Positions 35,950 through 44,506 of a stretch of 54,923 nt of DNA are shown in pieces (position 1 is the stretch's first letter; each line of letters starts with the position of its first letter). A program made the translations under genes and the position numbers. Source of the stretch: G026625185 sp963727835 (GTDB lineage: Bacteria; Desulfobacterota; WTBG01; JAGOGO01); contig CAVSIB010000056.1 in assembly GCA_963727835.1 (NCBI GenBank), positions 1-54,923 of the forward strand, read 5' to 3'. The notes beneath the pieces were generated by a model. The model saw nothing but the letters and a program-made list of their open reading frames with translations. It ran no database searches and was not told the DNA's origin.

Positions 35950-36061
35950 ATATAGCGTCATTTCCCATTCTGTGTAGAAAAACAAAATGAAGGTTAATCA
36001 GAAGAAAGAAGAGGAAGAAATAAAAAACCCGGTTGAGAACCGAGTAAAGGAAATGGAGTAA
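35950..36061 (+). repeat. Leader repeat J2 with mini-ORF
   Basis: ATATATAGCGTCA and GTAGAAAAACAAAATGAAGG match J1 at 33666. The frame 35987-36061 (MKVNQKKEEEEIKNP then VENRVKEME) ends in TAATG, coupling it to a 24-codon frame at 36061-36135 (MVDWVAIDENQARLE...) that is probably the start of a gene cut off at the junction with the pseudogene beyond. Confidence 0.6.
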
Positions 36062-36131
36062 TGGTTGATTGGGTGGCAATAGATGAAAATCAAGCGAGGT
36101 TGGAAGCTATTAAAAGCATGCAAAATAATTT

Positions 36132-37417
36132 CTAAAATGAAAATTCCAAACCTGCGGTGGCTCCGTGAAAAAGCACGCTGGAATCGGAATTCACGCCGAG
36201 TGCATTCACAGTGACCGGTGCAAATGTATTATAGGTCTCCTGTATCTGTCCGGGCGCCAGAGCGACGCCGTCGAGCCAGAGCGCCTCATAGCCGAGCTTC
36301 AGCGTAATCCCCCTGGTAACTTGATATTTGCACTGCAAGCCGGCTTCACCAACAAAGGCGGCGTGGTTGGTCGAGGCGCCCGATGGGTGCACGACCTTTT
36401 CGATGCTGACCCCAGTTGACTCTGATGCATGGTTCCAATACCCCCCGACCTTTATCAGTCCGTCAATGGAAAAGGGGCCACGCTCGAATAATTTCCCGTC
36501 CGCACCGACCTGGAGACCATAGAGATTATTTGTTGTGCTGGTATTCCAAAAGGGAGGATATGCCGGGGCCGGTTCGCCCGGTTGCTTTTCAATCCGCGCG
36601 ACATAATAAAGATTGTCGTTCAGATTAGACTTCCATGTAGGCAGAATACGATCCGGGGGCGGGATTGTGCCTTGAAGGTTTTCATTCAGTTGTAGCCAAC
36701 GAAATCCGGCCAGCAGGATTACCCTGTTGGAGAATTTCTTCGCAAGTTGGCCTCCGCATTGTAAAGTTCCGTGGAGTAGTCCCATGTCATTGACTGGTAT
36801 GAAAAATCCTGAGTCTGAAAAAAGCCGCCGGGAGCCTTCATCACCAGCCAGTTCAGGGGATTATCCGGCCCAATGGATCGGGTGGAGTCCCAGTCGCTGA
36901 TGCGAAAAAAAGATAATTATAAATCATAGTTGGAATCGACATGGTAAGTCACGCCCAGCCTAAATCCGGGGGAAAAGCCCTGATTAAGATCGGTGCTGTT
37001 AAGGGCCGGAGCGCCGGGCGTGGTCGGGACATTGACGAATGACACGAAGCCCGGGACTCGTTCAACAAGTGTTCGATTTGCGGTGCCGATACGGTCAAAG
37101 ACGATTGCTTCCGCAGAGACGGTCCATCGCGGAGGGTGGGACGATCGGGAGGAATCCGTATCGTTGCCGCCGGCGTCTTGCAACCGGTCAGCCAAGGGCC
37201 GGAAAAAGGACGAAGACGAACTTTCCTTATTGTCGTTGGCGGCTATGTGCTCGCCTGTCAAGCTTAGACTCAAACCGCAGCGCAAAAAACCGCTATCCAA
37301 AGTACTGTCTCCAAAGCCGATGCACGTATTGGACTGCCCCGCACCAGCTATGCCTGGTATGACCAGAGCGATGAGCGTGAGCAGTGTGGCAAGAGGGCGT
37401 TGTTTCATTTTTCCCAT
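36132..37417 (-). pseudogene. Outer-membrane beta-barrel protein (BBP7-like), disrupted
   Basis: The 5' part (from ATG 37417, AGGAG upstream) has a signal peptide and reads WTVSAEAIVFDRIG and GFSPGFRLGVTYHVDSNYDL before a TAA at 36917-36919. The same frame then continues LSFFRISDWDSTRSIG, MKAPGGFFQTQDFSYQSM and ELYNAEANLRR, and after a shift near 36740 goes on KFSNRVILLAGFRWLQLNEN to end as SSVLFHGATAGLEFSF, the aromatic C-terminal strand of an outer-membrane barrel. The EAN(L)R..GFRWLQLNE pattern resembles the BBP7 family. One nonsense codon and one frameshift inactivate it as read. Confidence 0.75.
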
Positions 37418-37588
37418 TTTGAAGAACTCCTATCCTGGCGGGTGCTGATAGTTTTAAATTTGCTACTAAATAAAAATAGCCAAAATCCAAGGATATATCT
37501 TAATCGTTCAATTCCTGCCAGTATCATGGCAAATAACGTTTTGTCTATAACAACCTCTGCCATATGAAACGCAACATTTCTGTTGGGC

Positions 37589-37657
37589 CTAAAAACAAAA
37601 AAAACCCATCACCTTATTTGGGCGATCCGGGCTTGTTTTTTTATTCTCATCAATCAT
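37589..37657 (-). repeat. Dispersed mini-ORF/hairpin element, copy D
   Basis: The ATG at 37657 directly abuts the YtxH stop. The 22-codon frame reads MIDENKKTSPDRPN then KVMGFFCF. A hairpin at about 37604-37632 with inner stem ATCGCC/GGTGAT and a run of eight T follows. The C in ATCGCC replaces the T of other copies and restores a Watson-Crick pair. Confidence 0.65.
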
Positions 37658-37975
37658 TCAATTCTTTTCCTCCTCTTCCTTTTTGGAAAAAACTTTTTCC
37701 TCAATCATTGTTAGCGTTTCTTGAACCCGTTCCTTGACTTCAGAAAATTTTTCTTTTCCAACTTCAGCCAATCCTTTGCCCTCTCCCCAAATGCTCTCAA
37801 CCATTTCTTGGAGTTTTTCAAGTGATTCACCCCCGCGTTCCCTTATTTTTTCACGTGTCTCCATTCCCGTTCGGGGAGCAAAAAGAAACCCTAACCCTGC
37901 TCCAACAAGTCCTCCAATAACAAAGGACAAAGCAAGGGTTGCAAAGCCATATTCTATACGATTGGAGTTCATCAT
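37658..37975 (-). CDS. YtxH-domain protein
   Basis: A 105-aa membrane-associated protein: a single hydrophobic segment with glycine zipper (FVIGGLVGAGLGFLFAPRTG, about 18-37) and then an amphipathic helical tail (REKIRERGGESLEKLQEMVE) rich in Lys/Glu. The FAPRTGxETRxKI junction is diagnostic of YtxH. Such proteins are common stress-linked small proteins of unknown role. GAGGTGAT precedes the start; MM allows either of two ATGs. Upstream, TTGACT at 38042-38047 on the minus strand is a likely -35. Confidence 0.85.
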   Translation of the reverse strand: MMNSNRIEYGFATLALSFVIGGLVGAGLGFLFAPRTGMETREKIRERGGESLEKLQEMVESIWGEGKGLAEVGKEKFSEVKERVQETLTMIEEKVFSKKEEEEKN

Positions 37976-38126
37976 ATCACCTCATTTTAAAGAATTTTTA
38001 AGTTTCCCTATAACATTTATACTAACTTTTAGGAGAAAAAAAGTCAATAATAATGAAATATTCTGGTGATAAAAAACCCCGCAGAAATGCAGAAGGTATT
38101 TTATTTCCCAGAACATTTCCTTTTTG

Positions 38127-38154
38127 TTGACTTTTTCCCTCTCAAGGGTTAAAA
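38127..38154 (+). promoter_or_regulatory. Promoter of the pterin/glycosyl operon
   Basis: TTGACT (38127-38132), a 16-base spacer containing CCCTCTCAAGGG, and TTAAAA (38149-38154). The same -35/CCC..GGG/-10 arrangement drives copies A, C and G of the dispersed element, which suggests a shared regulator binding within the spacer. Confidence 0.7.
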
Positions 38155-38214
38155 AACAAAATGAAATTTTGACATTAAGAAAAAAGGTTTTGGTGTGTTT
38201 GCAAGGCAGGTCAT

Positions 38215-38937
38215 ATGGTAATGGTGGATAAAATAGAATCTCGCCTCCGTGAAGCTGCCGGATATAGTAAGCAGACAGGACAACCCTTTGTGACAGTTAC
38301 CTATGCTCAGAGCCTTGACGGCAGTATCGCGACTAGGCTTGGCAGGCCAATGGCGCTCAGTTCTCCCGAATCCCTCGCCCTGACCCATTCCCTGAGGGCT
38401 AAACACGATGCTATCCTGGTCGGTATAGGCTGTGTTCTGGCCGATGATCCACGGCTCACTGTTCGCCTTGCCTCTGGACCAAACCCACATCCAATTGTTA
38501 TGGACAGCAGGTTGCGTCTCCCGCCCTATGCCCGGCTTTTGAACAATGGATCCCTTGCTCCCTGGATCTTTACAAGCGAAACAGCAGATGTGGAACGGGA
38601 AATAAACCTCAAAGCCCTTGGTGCAACGATCTTTCGGATGCCTGTTACTCCTGAGGACAAGATTGACATTGTTGCTGTTCTCAACAAACTTTCCGACCTT
38701 GGCATTACAACCCTCATGGTAGAAGGCGGCGCGCAGATCATTACGAGCTTCCTTGTCGCCCGGAGGGTGAACCAGATTGTTGTAACTATAGCCCCTATCC
38801 TGGTCGGAGGTATGCAGGCGATAGATGCCCTCGCAGGATTCAATCCGAACCAATTCCCCAGGCTCACAAACCTATCCTATGAGAAGATTGGAGATGACCT
38901 TGTGGTGTGTGCCAAACCTGAATGGGATTTAAAATGA
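38215..38937 (+). CDS. RibD C-terminal-type reductase (dihydrofolate reductase superfamily)
   Basis: A 240-aa NAD(P)H-dependent reductase with the RibD_C fold, lacking the deaminase domain of RibD. Key text: PFVTVTYAQSLDGSIATRLG (strand 1 and substrate loop), ALTHSLRAKHDAILVGIGCV, LADDPRLTVR, PHPIVMDSRLRLP, TTLMVEGGAQIITSFLVARR (cofactor motif) and APILVGG. Homologues reduce riboflavin intermediates or pterins. Being first in an operon with a pterin synthase homologue makes a pteridine substrate more likely than riboflavin. The promoter ends 60 bp upstream. Its stop overlaps the next start (ATGA at 38934). Confidence 0.85.
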   Translation: MVMVDKIESRLREAAGYSKQTGQPFVTVTYAQSLDGSIATRLGRPMALSSPESLALTHSLRAKHDAILVGIGCVLADDPRLTVRLASGPNPHPIVMDSRLRLPPYARLLNNGSLAPWIFTSETADVEREINLKALGATIFRMPVTPEDKIDIVAVLNKLSDLGITTLMVEGGAQIITSFLVARRVNQIVVTIAPILVGGMQAIDALAGFNPNQFPRLTNLSYEKIGDDLVVCAKPEWDLK

Positions 38938-39977
38938 AAAAGCATTCTGTATGGTTTGATAATGAACGAAGCGTTTCGGTCAGAAAAGAACCCATTCCTT
39001 CGCCAAACCAAGGAGAGGCACTCGTTGAAACCCTTGTTACGGCTATCAGTCCGGGAACAGAGATGGTCATTTACCGGGGTGAAGCCCCTAAAAACATGCC
39101 TACAGATACCACAATTGCAGCCCTTAAAGGTAGTTTTGCTTACCCTCTCAAGTATGGATATGCAGCTGTGGGAAAGATTACTCAAGTTGGGCCCAGTGTC
39201 GAACGTGACTGGTTAGGTAGGCTGGTTTTTGCTTTTCATCCTCACGAAAGCCATTTCGTTGAACAGGTCAATCAACTGCATGTACTTCCTTCAAATGTTA
39301 GCCCTGAAGAAGCGGTGTTCCTTCCCAACATGGAAACAGCGCTTATACTTGCCCTTGATGGATCACCCCTCGCAGGGGAACAGGTTGTTGTTTTTGGTCA
39401 AGGGATCGTAGGGCTTTTGCTTACAGCCATCCTTAGCCGTTTTCCTCTAATTTTTCTGGCAACCATAGACAATTTTCCCTTTCGTCGTGACTTCTCGAAA
39501 ATGGCTGGAGCACACTTGAGCCTAGGCCCTAGCAATCCGGAAATATTGGCTCGCCTTTCCTCGGCTTTGACTGGTTCTGGATTTTATAAAGGTGCTGATC
39601 TCGCCTATGAGATATCGGGCAACCCTGAAGCCCTGGGACAAGCTGTTGCAATAACCGGTTACAACGGAAGAGTTGTTCTTGGTTCCTGGTATGGAACAAA
39701 AAAAGCTGAACTTCTTCTGGGTGGAGGTTTTCATCGTAAACGAATCTCCCTTGTTACCAGCCAGGTAAGCACGATCAACCCTCAGTTGAGTGGAAGATTT
39801 ACCAAGCCCAGACTGTTGGCTCTTGCCTGGGAAATGGTAAGCCAATTGAAACCCTCCCGGTTCATCACCCACAGATTTCACATCATTCGTGCAGCGGAGG
39901 CCTATCGGCTCCTAGACGTGAGACCTGGCGAGGCAGTTCAGGTTCTCATTACTTATGGAGACAGGGTGGGAGATTAA
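38934..39977 (+). CDS. Medium-chain (MDR) alcohol dehydrogenase-like oxidoreductase
   Basis: A 347-aa MDR protein. The N-terminal catalytic domain has VTAISPGTEMVIYRGEAP and YPLKYGYAAVGKITQVG in place of the GHE zinc motif of classic alcohol dehydrogenases, a form seen in BchC-like and related members; FAFHPHESHFVEQ is also typical. The Rossmann domain has VVVFGQGIVGLLLTAILSRF, followed by GADLAYEISGNPEALGQAV and GRVVLGSWYG. The start 38934 is chosen for its ATGA overlap with the previous stop; 38922 is possible. It may reduce a pterin side chain or a sugar-linked carbonyl. The substrate is not known. Confidence 0.82.
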   Translation: MKKHSVWFDNERSVSVRKEPIPSPNQGEALVETLVTAISPGTEMVIYRGEAPKNMPTDTTIAALKGSFAYPLKYGYAAVGKITQVGPSVERDWLGRLVFAFHPHESHFVEQVNQLHVLPSNVSPEEAVFLPNMETALILALDGSPLAGEQVVVFGQGIVGLLLTAILSRFPLIFLATIDNFPFRRDFSKMAGAHLSLGPSNPEILARLSSALTGSGFYKGADLAYEISGNPEALGQAVAITGYNGRVVLGSWYGTKKAELLLGGGFHRKRISLVTSQVSTINPQLSGRFTKPRLLALAWEMVSQLKPSRFITHRFHIIRAAEAYRLLDVRPGEAVQVLITYGDRVGD

Positions 39978-39978
39978 A

Positions 39979-40359
39979 ATGTACAGCATCGCAATTGAGA
40001 GACAATTTAAGGCACAGCACTACCTCATAGGCGGGGACTGGGGAGCCGAGAATCAAATCCACACACACCAATACAAGGTGGAGGTACGGGTCAAGGGGAA
40101 AACCCTTGATGCACACGGGTACCTCCTGGATATCGTTGACCTTGAGCAGGCTCTTGAAAAGATTATAGCCGGCTACCAGGGTAGGGTACTCAACGATCTG
40201 TACGAATTTGCCGAGCTTAATCCCAGTATAGAGCACCTGTCCCACATTCTCTTCCAGCGCCTGGGGGGAGTCATAAACACGCCCAATATCCAGTCAATGC
40301 GGGTAAAAGTTTGGGAAAGTACCATAGCTTGGTCTGCCTATGAAGAGGATTGGAAGTGA
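39979..40359 (+). CDS. 6-pyruvoyl-tetrahydropterin synthase/QueD family, Glu variant
   Basis: A 126-aa T-fold enzyme. Zinc-site histidines are seen in FKAQHYL and in QIHTHQYKVEVRV (HxH). QueD and PTPS carry a catalytic Cys four residues before the first His of HxH; here that residue is Glu (ENQIHTH). The same replacement defines PTPS-III proteins, which cleave dihydroneopterin triphosphate to 6-hydroxymethyl-dihydropterin. LDAHGYLLDIVDLEQALEKI and ELNPSIEHLSHILFQRL with VKVWEST (the substrate-anchoring Glu) complete the fold. GGGAG precedes the ATG at 39979, two bases after the MDR stop. The substrate is probably a GTP-derived pterin triphosphate made elsewhere. Confidence 0.85.
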   Translation: MYSIAIERQFKAQHYLIGGDWGAENQIHTHQYKVEVRVKGKTLDAHGYLLDIVDLEQALEKIIAGYQGRVLNDLYEFAELNPSIEHLSHILFQRLGGVINTPNIQSMRVKVWESTIAWSAYEEDWK

Positions 40360-41438
40360 AAATCGGTTTTGTTCTTTACGGGAACATAGATACCGTTAGC
40401 GGGGGCTTCCTTTACGATCGGAAGGTTAGAGATTTTCTCCTGGCTTCAGGCGATTCAGTGGAAATAATCTCGCTGCCGTGGGTGAGCTATTGTCGTGGGA
40501 TTATCAACAACTTTTCTTCTGCCCTTTTCAATCACCTTAACCGGAATTCACTTGATGTCCTTCTTCAGGACGAGCTGATTCATCCTTCTCTCTTTTTACT
40601 GAACAAAAAACTGGCCCAACGGTTTCACCTCCGAATCATTGCCGTCATTCACCACCTGCGCTCCAGCGAGTCCCGTGCGTCATGGAAGAACCACATGTAT
40701 CGTATCATAGAAAGACTCTACCTATCCTCTGCAGGGGGATTTATCTTCAACAGTTATGAAACTCACCGGGTCGTAACTTCCTTTGTAGGAAATAGTAAAC
40801 CATCAATAGTTGCCCTCCCGGGTGGTGATCGACTTAACAAGGCCCTGACGAAAGACGAGATCAGGGCAAAGACATTAAAACCGGGCCCCTTAAAAATCCT
40901 CTTTCTTGGGAATGTAATTCCACGCAAGGGACTCCATACGCTCGTTGATGCCCTTGCCGGATTACCACGAAGTCCCTGGCACCTCACCGTGGTGGGAGAT
41001 TTGGCATTTACACCGCGATACGTAACAAAAGTTAAACAACAGGTGAATCGTCTCAACCTCATAGGAAAGGTTGATTTTCTGGGACCCGTGACCAATTCTG
41101 AATTATCTCATTATCTGACAAATAACCACCTGCTCGTAGTACCCTCTTCCTATGAAGGGTTTGGCATTGCCTACCTCGAAGCCATGGGTTTCGGTCTTCC
41201 GGCCATTGGATCCACAGCAGGTGCTGCAAAAGAAATAATTACCCACGGAATAAATGGCTACCTTGTCACCCCCGGTGATTCCCGGACTCTCTCAGTCCAT
41301 ATCAACAGCCTCATCGAAAACAGGGAACAATTGTGCACCATGGCCTTTGCTGCATTGGATAGGTTTACCCAGCACCCTTCCTGGTCTGAGACTGGTAGAG
41401 CGGTCCATCAATTTCTCCATCGTTTCGAGGCTAATTAA
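40356..41438 (+). CDS. Glycosyltransferase family 4 (GT-B)
   Basis: A 360-aa retaining GT-B enzyme. N-terminal donor-independent domain: KIGFVLYGNIDTVSGGFLYD (with the S-G-G loop), IIAVIHHLRSSES. C-terminal domain: LKILFLGNVIPRKGLHTLVD, HLTVVGDLAFTPRYV, VDFLGPVTNSELSHYL, and the nucleotide-sugar E-x7-E motif in PSSYEGFGIAYLEAMGFGLP. The start is GTG at 40356, overlapping the previous stop (GTGA) with GAGG upstream; a TTG at 40350 is the alternative. The operon setting suggests it glycosylates a pterin or a lipid-linked product. Confidence 0.88.
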   Translation: MKIGFVLYGNIDTVSGGFLYDRKVRDFLLASGDSVEIISLPWVSYCRGIINNFSSALFNHLNRNSLDVLLQDELIHPSLFLLNKKLAQRFHLRIIAVIHHLRSSESRASWKNHMYRIIERLYLSSAGGFIFNSYETHRVVTSFVGNSKPSIVALPGGDRLNKALTKDEIRAKTLKPGPLKILFLGNVIPRKGLHTLVDALAGLPRSPWHLTVVGDLAFTPRYVTKVKQQVNRLNLIGKVDFLGPVTNSELSHYLTNNHLLVVPSSYEGFGIAYLEAMGFGLPAIGSTAGAAKEIITHGINGYLVTPGDSRTLSVHINSLIENREQLCTMAFAALDRFTQHPSWSETGRAVHQFLHRFEAN

Positions 41439-42367
41439 TGCTTACTGACCACATGGCTTTTATCCGTTATTTGGCAGCAAAAAAGACAATTGATGATCGG
41501 TCGCTCTCCTTCCACGTATTTCAGACACTGACCGAAATGTTAAAGGAACTATACTTCAACGAGGAAATCCAAGTCTTGGAAGCAGGCTGTGGTATCGGCT
41601 CAATGATAGAAAGGATGCTCGCATGGGGCGCTCTCACTAGAGCTTCATACACCGCTGTTGACCTTGAACCTGAGTATATTGCCGAAGCAGTGGGTCGTCT
41701 TGTGAAGTATGGCAATGAAACAAGTACAGAGGTACACAAAAAAACAGGAAATGTACTTGTTTTGCAAAACCATGTCCAAAATATTCGGTTTGAGTTCAAG
41801 GTCGGAGATGTGATCGAATTTTCCAGGACTAACGCCAGTCGTCGGGAATACCATTTAATCATCGCCCATGCCTTTCTCGACCTTATTGATATATACTCTT
41901 CTCTTCCCCCAATACTCTCCTTGGTCAGGCCCGGTGGGCTCCTCTATTTTACGCTCAATTTTGACGGAGTAACAAGCCTGGAACCCGCTATAGACCCAGA
42001 CATAGATAGGCAGATCATTTCACTCTACCATGCAACCATGGATCATCGTTTTGTTATGGGCAAACCCTCAGGAGATAGCCAAACTGGCAGACACTTGCTG
42101 CCTTTTCTCCAAAAGTGTGGACTAAAAATTCTCAATGCTGGGGGATCAGACTGGGTCGTCTTTCCTACTAACGGTTCATACCAGAACGATGACGCATATC
42201 TTCTCCACTTTATTATAGATACTATTTATCGTGCTATGAAGTTTCAGCCGGAAATTAATCCGGGTCAACTACGTTTGTGGACAGATGCCCGCCACGGACA
42301 GATTGAGCACGGTGAGTTATTTTATGTGGCCCACCAACTCGACGTTCTTGCCCAGACGCATTTTTGA
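41438..42367 (+). CDS. Class I SAM-dependent methyltransferase
   Basis: A 309-aa protein with a Rossmann methyltransferase core: IQVLEAGCGIGSMIERMLAW (motif I, about 47-66), SYTAVDLEPEYIAEAVGRL (motif II acidic residue), FKVGDVIEFS and YHLIIAHAFLDLIDIYSSLP (motifs III-IV), SLVRPGGLLYFTLNFDG. It shares the layout of ubiquinone/menaquinone-type or sugar methyltransferases but has a long C-terminal part (about 190-309). TAATG overlap with the glycosyltransferase stop indicates coupling. The methyl acceptor is unknown; a glycosyl or pterin hydroxyl would fit the operon. Confidence 0.85.
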   Translation: MLTDHMAFIRYLAAKKTIDDRSLSFHVFQTLTEMLKELYFNEEIQVLEAGCGIGSMIERMLAWGALTRASYTAVDLEPEYIAEAVGRLVKYGNETSTEVHKKTGNVLVLQNHVQNIRFEFKVGDVIEFSRTNASRREYHLIIAHAFLDLIDIYSSLPPILSLVRPGGLLYFTLNFDGVTSLEPAIDPDIDRQIISLYHATMDHRFVMGKPSGDSQTGRHLLPFLQKCGLKILNAGGSDWVVFPTNGSYQNDDAYLLHFIIDTIYRAMKFQPEINPGQLRLWTDARHGQIEHGELFYVAHQLDVLAQTHF

Positions 42368-42378
42368 CAAGGAAAAAA

Positions 42379-43014
42379 ATGAAGCCTGGTCAGATTAAAG
42401 CCATCATCTATGACTGTGATGGGGTGCTTATTGACTCCAGGGAGTCAAACGAGGCATATTATAATCACATTCTGAAGCATTTTGGGCGGCCGCCCCTCAC
42501 GGAAGAACATCGGCATACGATTCAATTTCTTACTGCAGGCGAGGTAATGGCCCTCATCTTCGCCGACGCTGGCCTGCTTGACGACGCACTGGCCTATGAG
42601 AAAACGCTAGACAACGATAGGTTTATCCCCCTCATTCATGTGGAGCCACATACAAGAGAGGCTTTGACGCATGTGCGACAAAAATATCTTACAGCCATTG
42701 CCACAAATCGCGGAAAGAGCCTTCGTCCACTCCTTGATTACCACGGACTTACCGCCATGTTTGATATGACGGTATCCAGTTATGATGTATCCCAAACGAA
42801 ACCCCACCCAGAATGCCTGAATATAATCCTAACGCACTTCAGGCTGATGCCAGAGGAAGCCTTCTATATCGGTGATAACGAGATTGACCATGTGCTGTGT
42901 GAAAGAGCAGGAGTGCTTTTTGTGGCATACAAAAACACCTCCTTACGGGCCGTGCACCATATTAGTGATCATCTCGAACTGATTAAAATTCTTGCGCTTC
43001 CTTCAATGCCATGA
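42379..43014 (+). CDS. HAD-superfamily hydrolase (phosphoglycolate-phosphatase-like)
   Basis: A 211-aa phosphatase: AIIYDCDGVLIDSRESNEAY (motif I, catalytic Asp pair DCDG), a helical cap, YLTAIATNRGKSLRPLL (motif II Thr), SQTKPHPECLNII (motif III Lys) and AFYIGDNEIDHVLCERAGV (motif IV acidic pair). The ATG at 42379 is preferred to a TTG at 42364, since the TTG overlaps the previous stop and GGAAAAAA sits before the ATG. It could remove a phosphate from a pathway intermediate such as a sugar phosphate or pterin phosphate. Confidence 0.87.
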   Translation: MKPGQIKAIIYDCDGVLIDSRESNEAYYNHILKHFGRPPLTEEHRHTIQFLTAGEVMALIFADAGLLDDALAYEKTLDNDRFIPLIHVEPHTREALTHVRQKYLTAIATNRGKSLRPLLDYHGLTAMFDMTVSSYDVSQTKPHPECLNIILTHFRLMPEEAFYIGDNEIDHVLCERAGVLFVAYKNTSLRAVHHISDHLELIKILALPSMP

Positions 43015-43733
43015 CTTTGAACACGCTCATAGTTTTTGAACATAATTACGGGACAGCAATATTTCAATGGCTCTTGGGTACGACGTTGGTATGCCTTTTT
43101 GAATCTTGGATGACCATGCGATTGTGGAAAAGATACAAACGGCTACCACAACTTACTACCTACAACAACCACTTTTCAATTGCTGATTTTGTTACGTTGG
43201 GACGTGGTTTTCTTGTTGCGTGTGTTGCCGGTTTTCTCTTTCTTCCTGAGCCAGCAGGTTGGTATAAATGGCTGCCGGGATCACTCTATATTCTGGCGGT
43301 CTTTGCTGATTATACCGATGGCTACCTGGCGCGTTTGCACAACTCTGATTTTGAGTTTGGCGCTGCCCTCGATCGTAATTTTGATGGACTTGCAACTTTG
43401 ATAGGATCACTCCTGGCCTTACTTTACGGACATCTTCCATCATGGTATTTGATTGTGGGACTCGCATTTTATGTTTTCTCTTTTGCTACATGGATCATAA
43501 AAGTATCCGGAAAGGAAGTAAACGAACTCCCTGCAAGTAATTATCGGCGTTTAATTGGAGGTTCAAATGCCCTTTTTATTGGGCTTGCCCTCACCACAGT
43601 CCTGCCCATCAGTTGGTTTGTGCTTCCAGCAACTCTTTTCACTGCTCTTATCCTATCTAGCTTTTTTCGGGACTGGTGCTCAATTACAAGGGGCAGCGTT
43701 ATTCCTTTCGTCCCGCCAAGCAAGACCAATTGA
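43011..43733 (+). CDS. CDP-alcohol phosphatidyltransferase family membrane protein
   Basis: A 240-aa integral membrane enzyme with about six hydrophobic segments. The family signature is complete in ADYTDGYLARLHNSDFEFG followed by AALDRNFDG (about 103-131): D-x2-D-G-x2-A-R-x8-G-x3-D-x3-D. These enzymes move a phospho-alcohol from a CDP carrier to an acceptor alcohol, usually in phospholipid synthesis. Its ATG overlaps the HAD stop (ATGA at 43011). As the last gene of the operon it suggests that the product, or its anchor, ends in the membrane. No pgsA/pssA-specific features allow a closer call. No terminator is evident. Confidence 0.87.
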   Translation: MTLNTLIVFEHNYGTAIFQWLLGTTLVCLFESWMTMRLWKRYKRLPQLTTYNNHFSIADFVTLGRGFLVACVAGFLFLPEPAGWYKWLPGSLYILAVFADYTDGYLARLHNSDFEFGAALDRNFDGLATLIGSLLALLYGHLPSWYLIVGLAFYVFSFATWIIKVSGKEVNELPASNYRRLIGGSNALFIGLALTTVLPISWFVLPATLFTALILSSFFRDWCSITRGSVIPFVPPSKTN

Positions 43734-43904
43734 ACCTGTCTTTATGTTTGTAAACTCGACTTTGACATCCAATTTCTTAACATCTGCCGTTAGCCCATTT
43801 TAATTAACTGACGGAGTTTCTTGTAATGATTGCCTCTTTAGCACTTGGTCTCTTAAGCACCTATATTCTGTCGGACGGCCTATCCCGACGGATTAAAATA
43901 CAGA

Positions 43905-44045
43905 CTATTTATAATACTCCCAAAAAACTGGACAGAGGAATAAGGCGCATGATAGCCTGCCATACTGACAGAGGGAGGTCGTATGGTACGAAACATTCGA
44001 AGAGGCCATGATGGAGCCTTTAAAACCAAAGTTGCTCTGCTGTAA
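43905..44045 (+). mobile_element. Remnant of an IS3-family left end with orfA start
   Basis: An inverted-repeat-like AACTGGACAGAGG at about 43926 is followed by an ATG at 43983 and the frame VRNIRRGHDGAFKTKVALL, stop 44043, which is the start of an IS3-type orfA (R-R-x-H-x-x-x-F-K-x-K-V-A-L). Nothing downstream continues it. The rest of 43734-44423 holds only a terminator-like hairpin near 44190-44225 (AAAAAGGGCCACGAATTGAG...), related to the one at 53655. Confidence 0.6.
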
Positions 44046-44423
44046 ATCTTCAGCAAAGAATTGACAAAATGGGATAAGTTTTGGGGATTGCAAAAGATCT
44101 GACACTAAAATTCCTATATTGCCTTGACACCGGCAGCCCAGACGGCATTTCAAAACGAAATCTTTTTTAAATAAGTTTAACTTCCAGCAATAAAAAAGGG
44201 CCACGAATTGAGACCGCTTTTCATTTTTTTTAAATTGAATAGTGTTTGTTAATTATGTTTGGAGTTTGAGCCATACATATTATAAAGATGATATAAATTA
44301 TATAGACAATTTTAAAAAGCCTAGCCTAAACATTTAACCGAGTGCTGAAAATAAGATCAGATTGATCTTTGATAAAGAAGAAATAAATAGCCCTTGTTTA
44401 AGCTTCAATCATTTTGTTTTTTA

Positions 44424-44452
44424 TCGACTTTTTGTCATTCCAGTGTTATAAT
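44424..44452 (+). promoter_or_regulatory. Strong sigma-70-type promoter
   Basis: TCGACT (44424-44429), exactly 17 bases, then TATAAT (44447-44452). The next start codon is at 44507. Confidence 0.8.
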
Positions 44453-44506
44453 TAATTGTAAATTAAACCAACAAAGCTTTGCTTTTCAACCCAAAAGGAA
44501 AAAGTA

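Noticed and set aside
33393..36061. CRISPR-like array from the repeated intergenic sequences
   Set aside because: Repeats are few, unequal in spacing and separated by genes; there are no cas genes.
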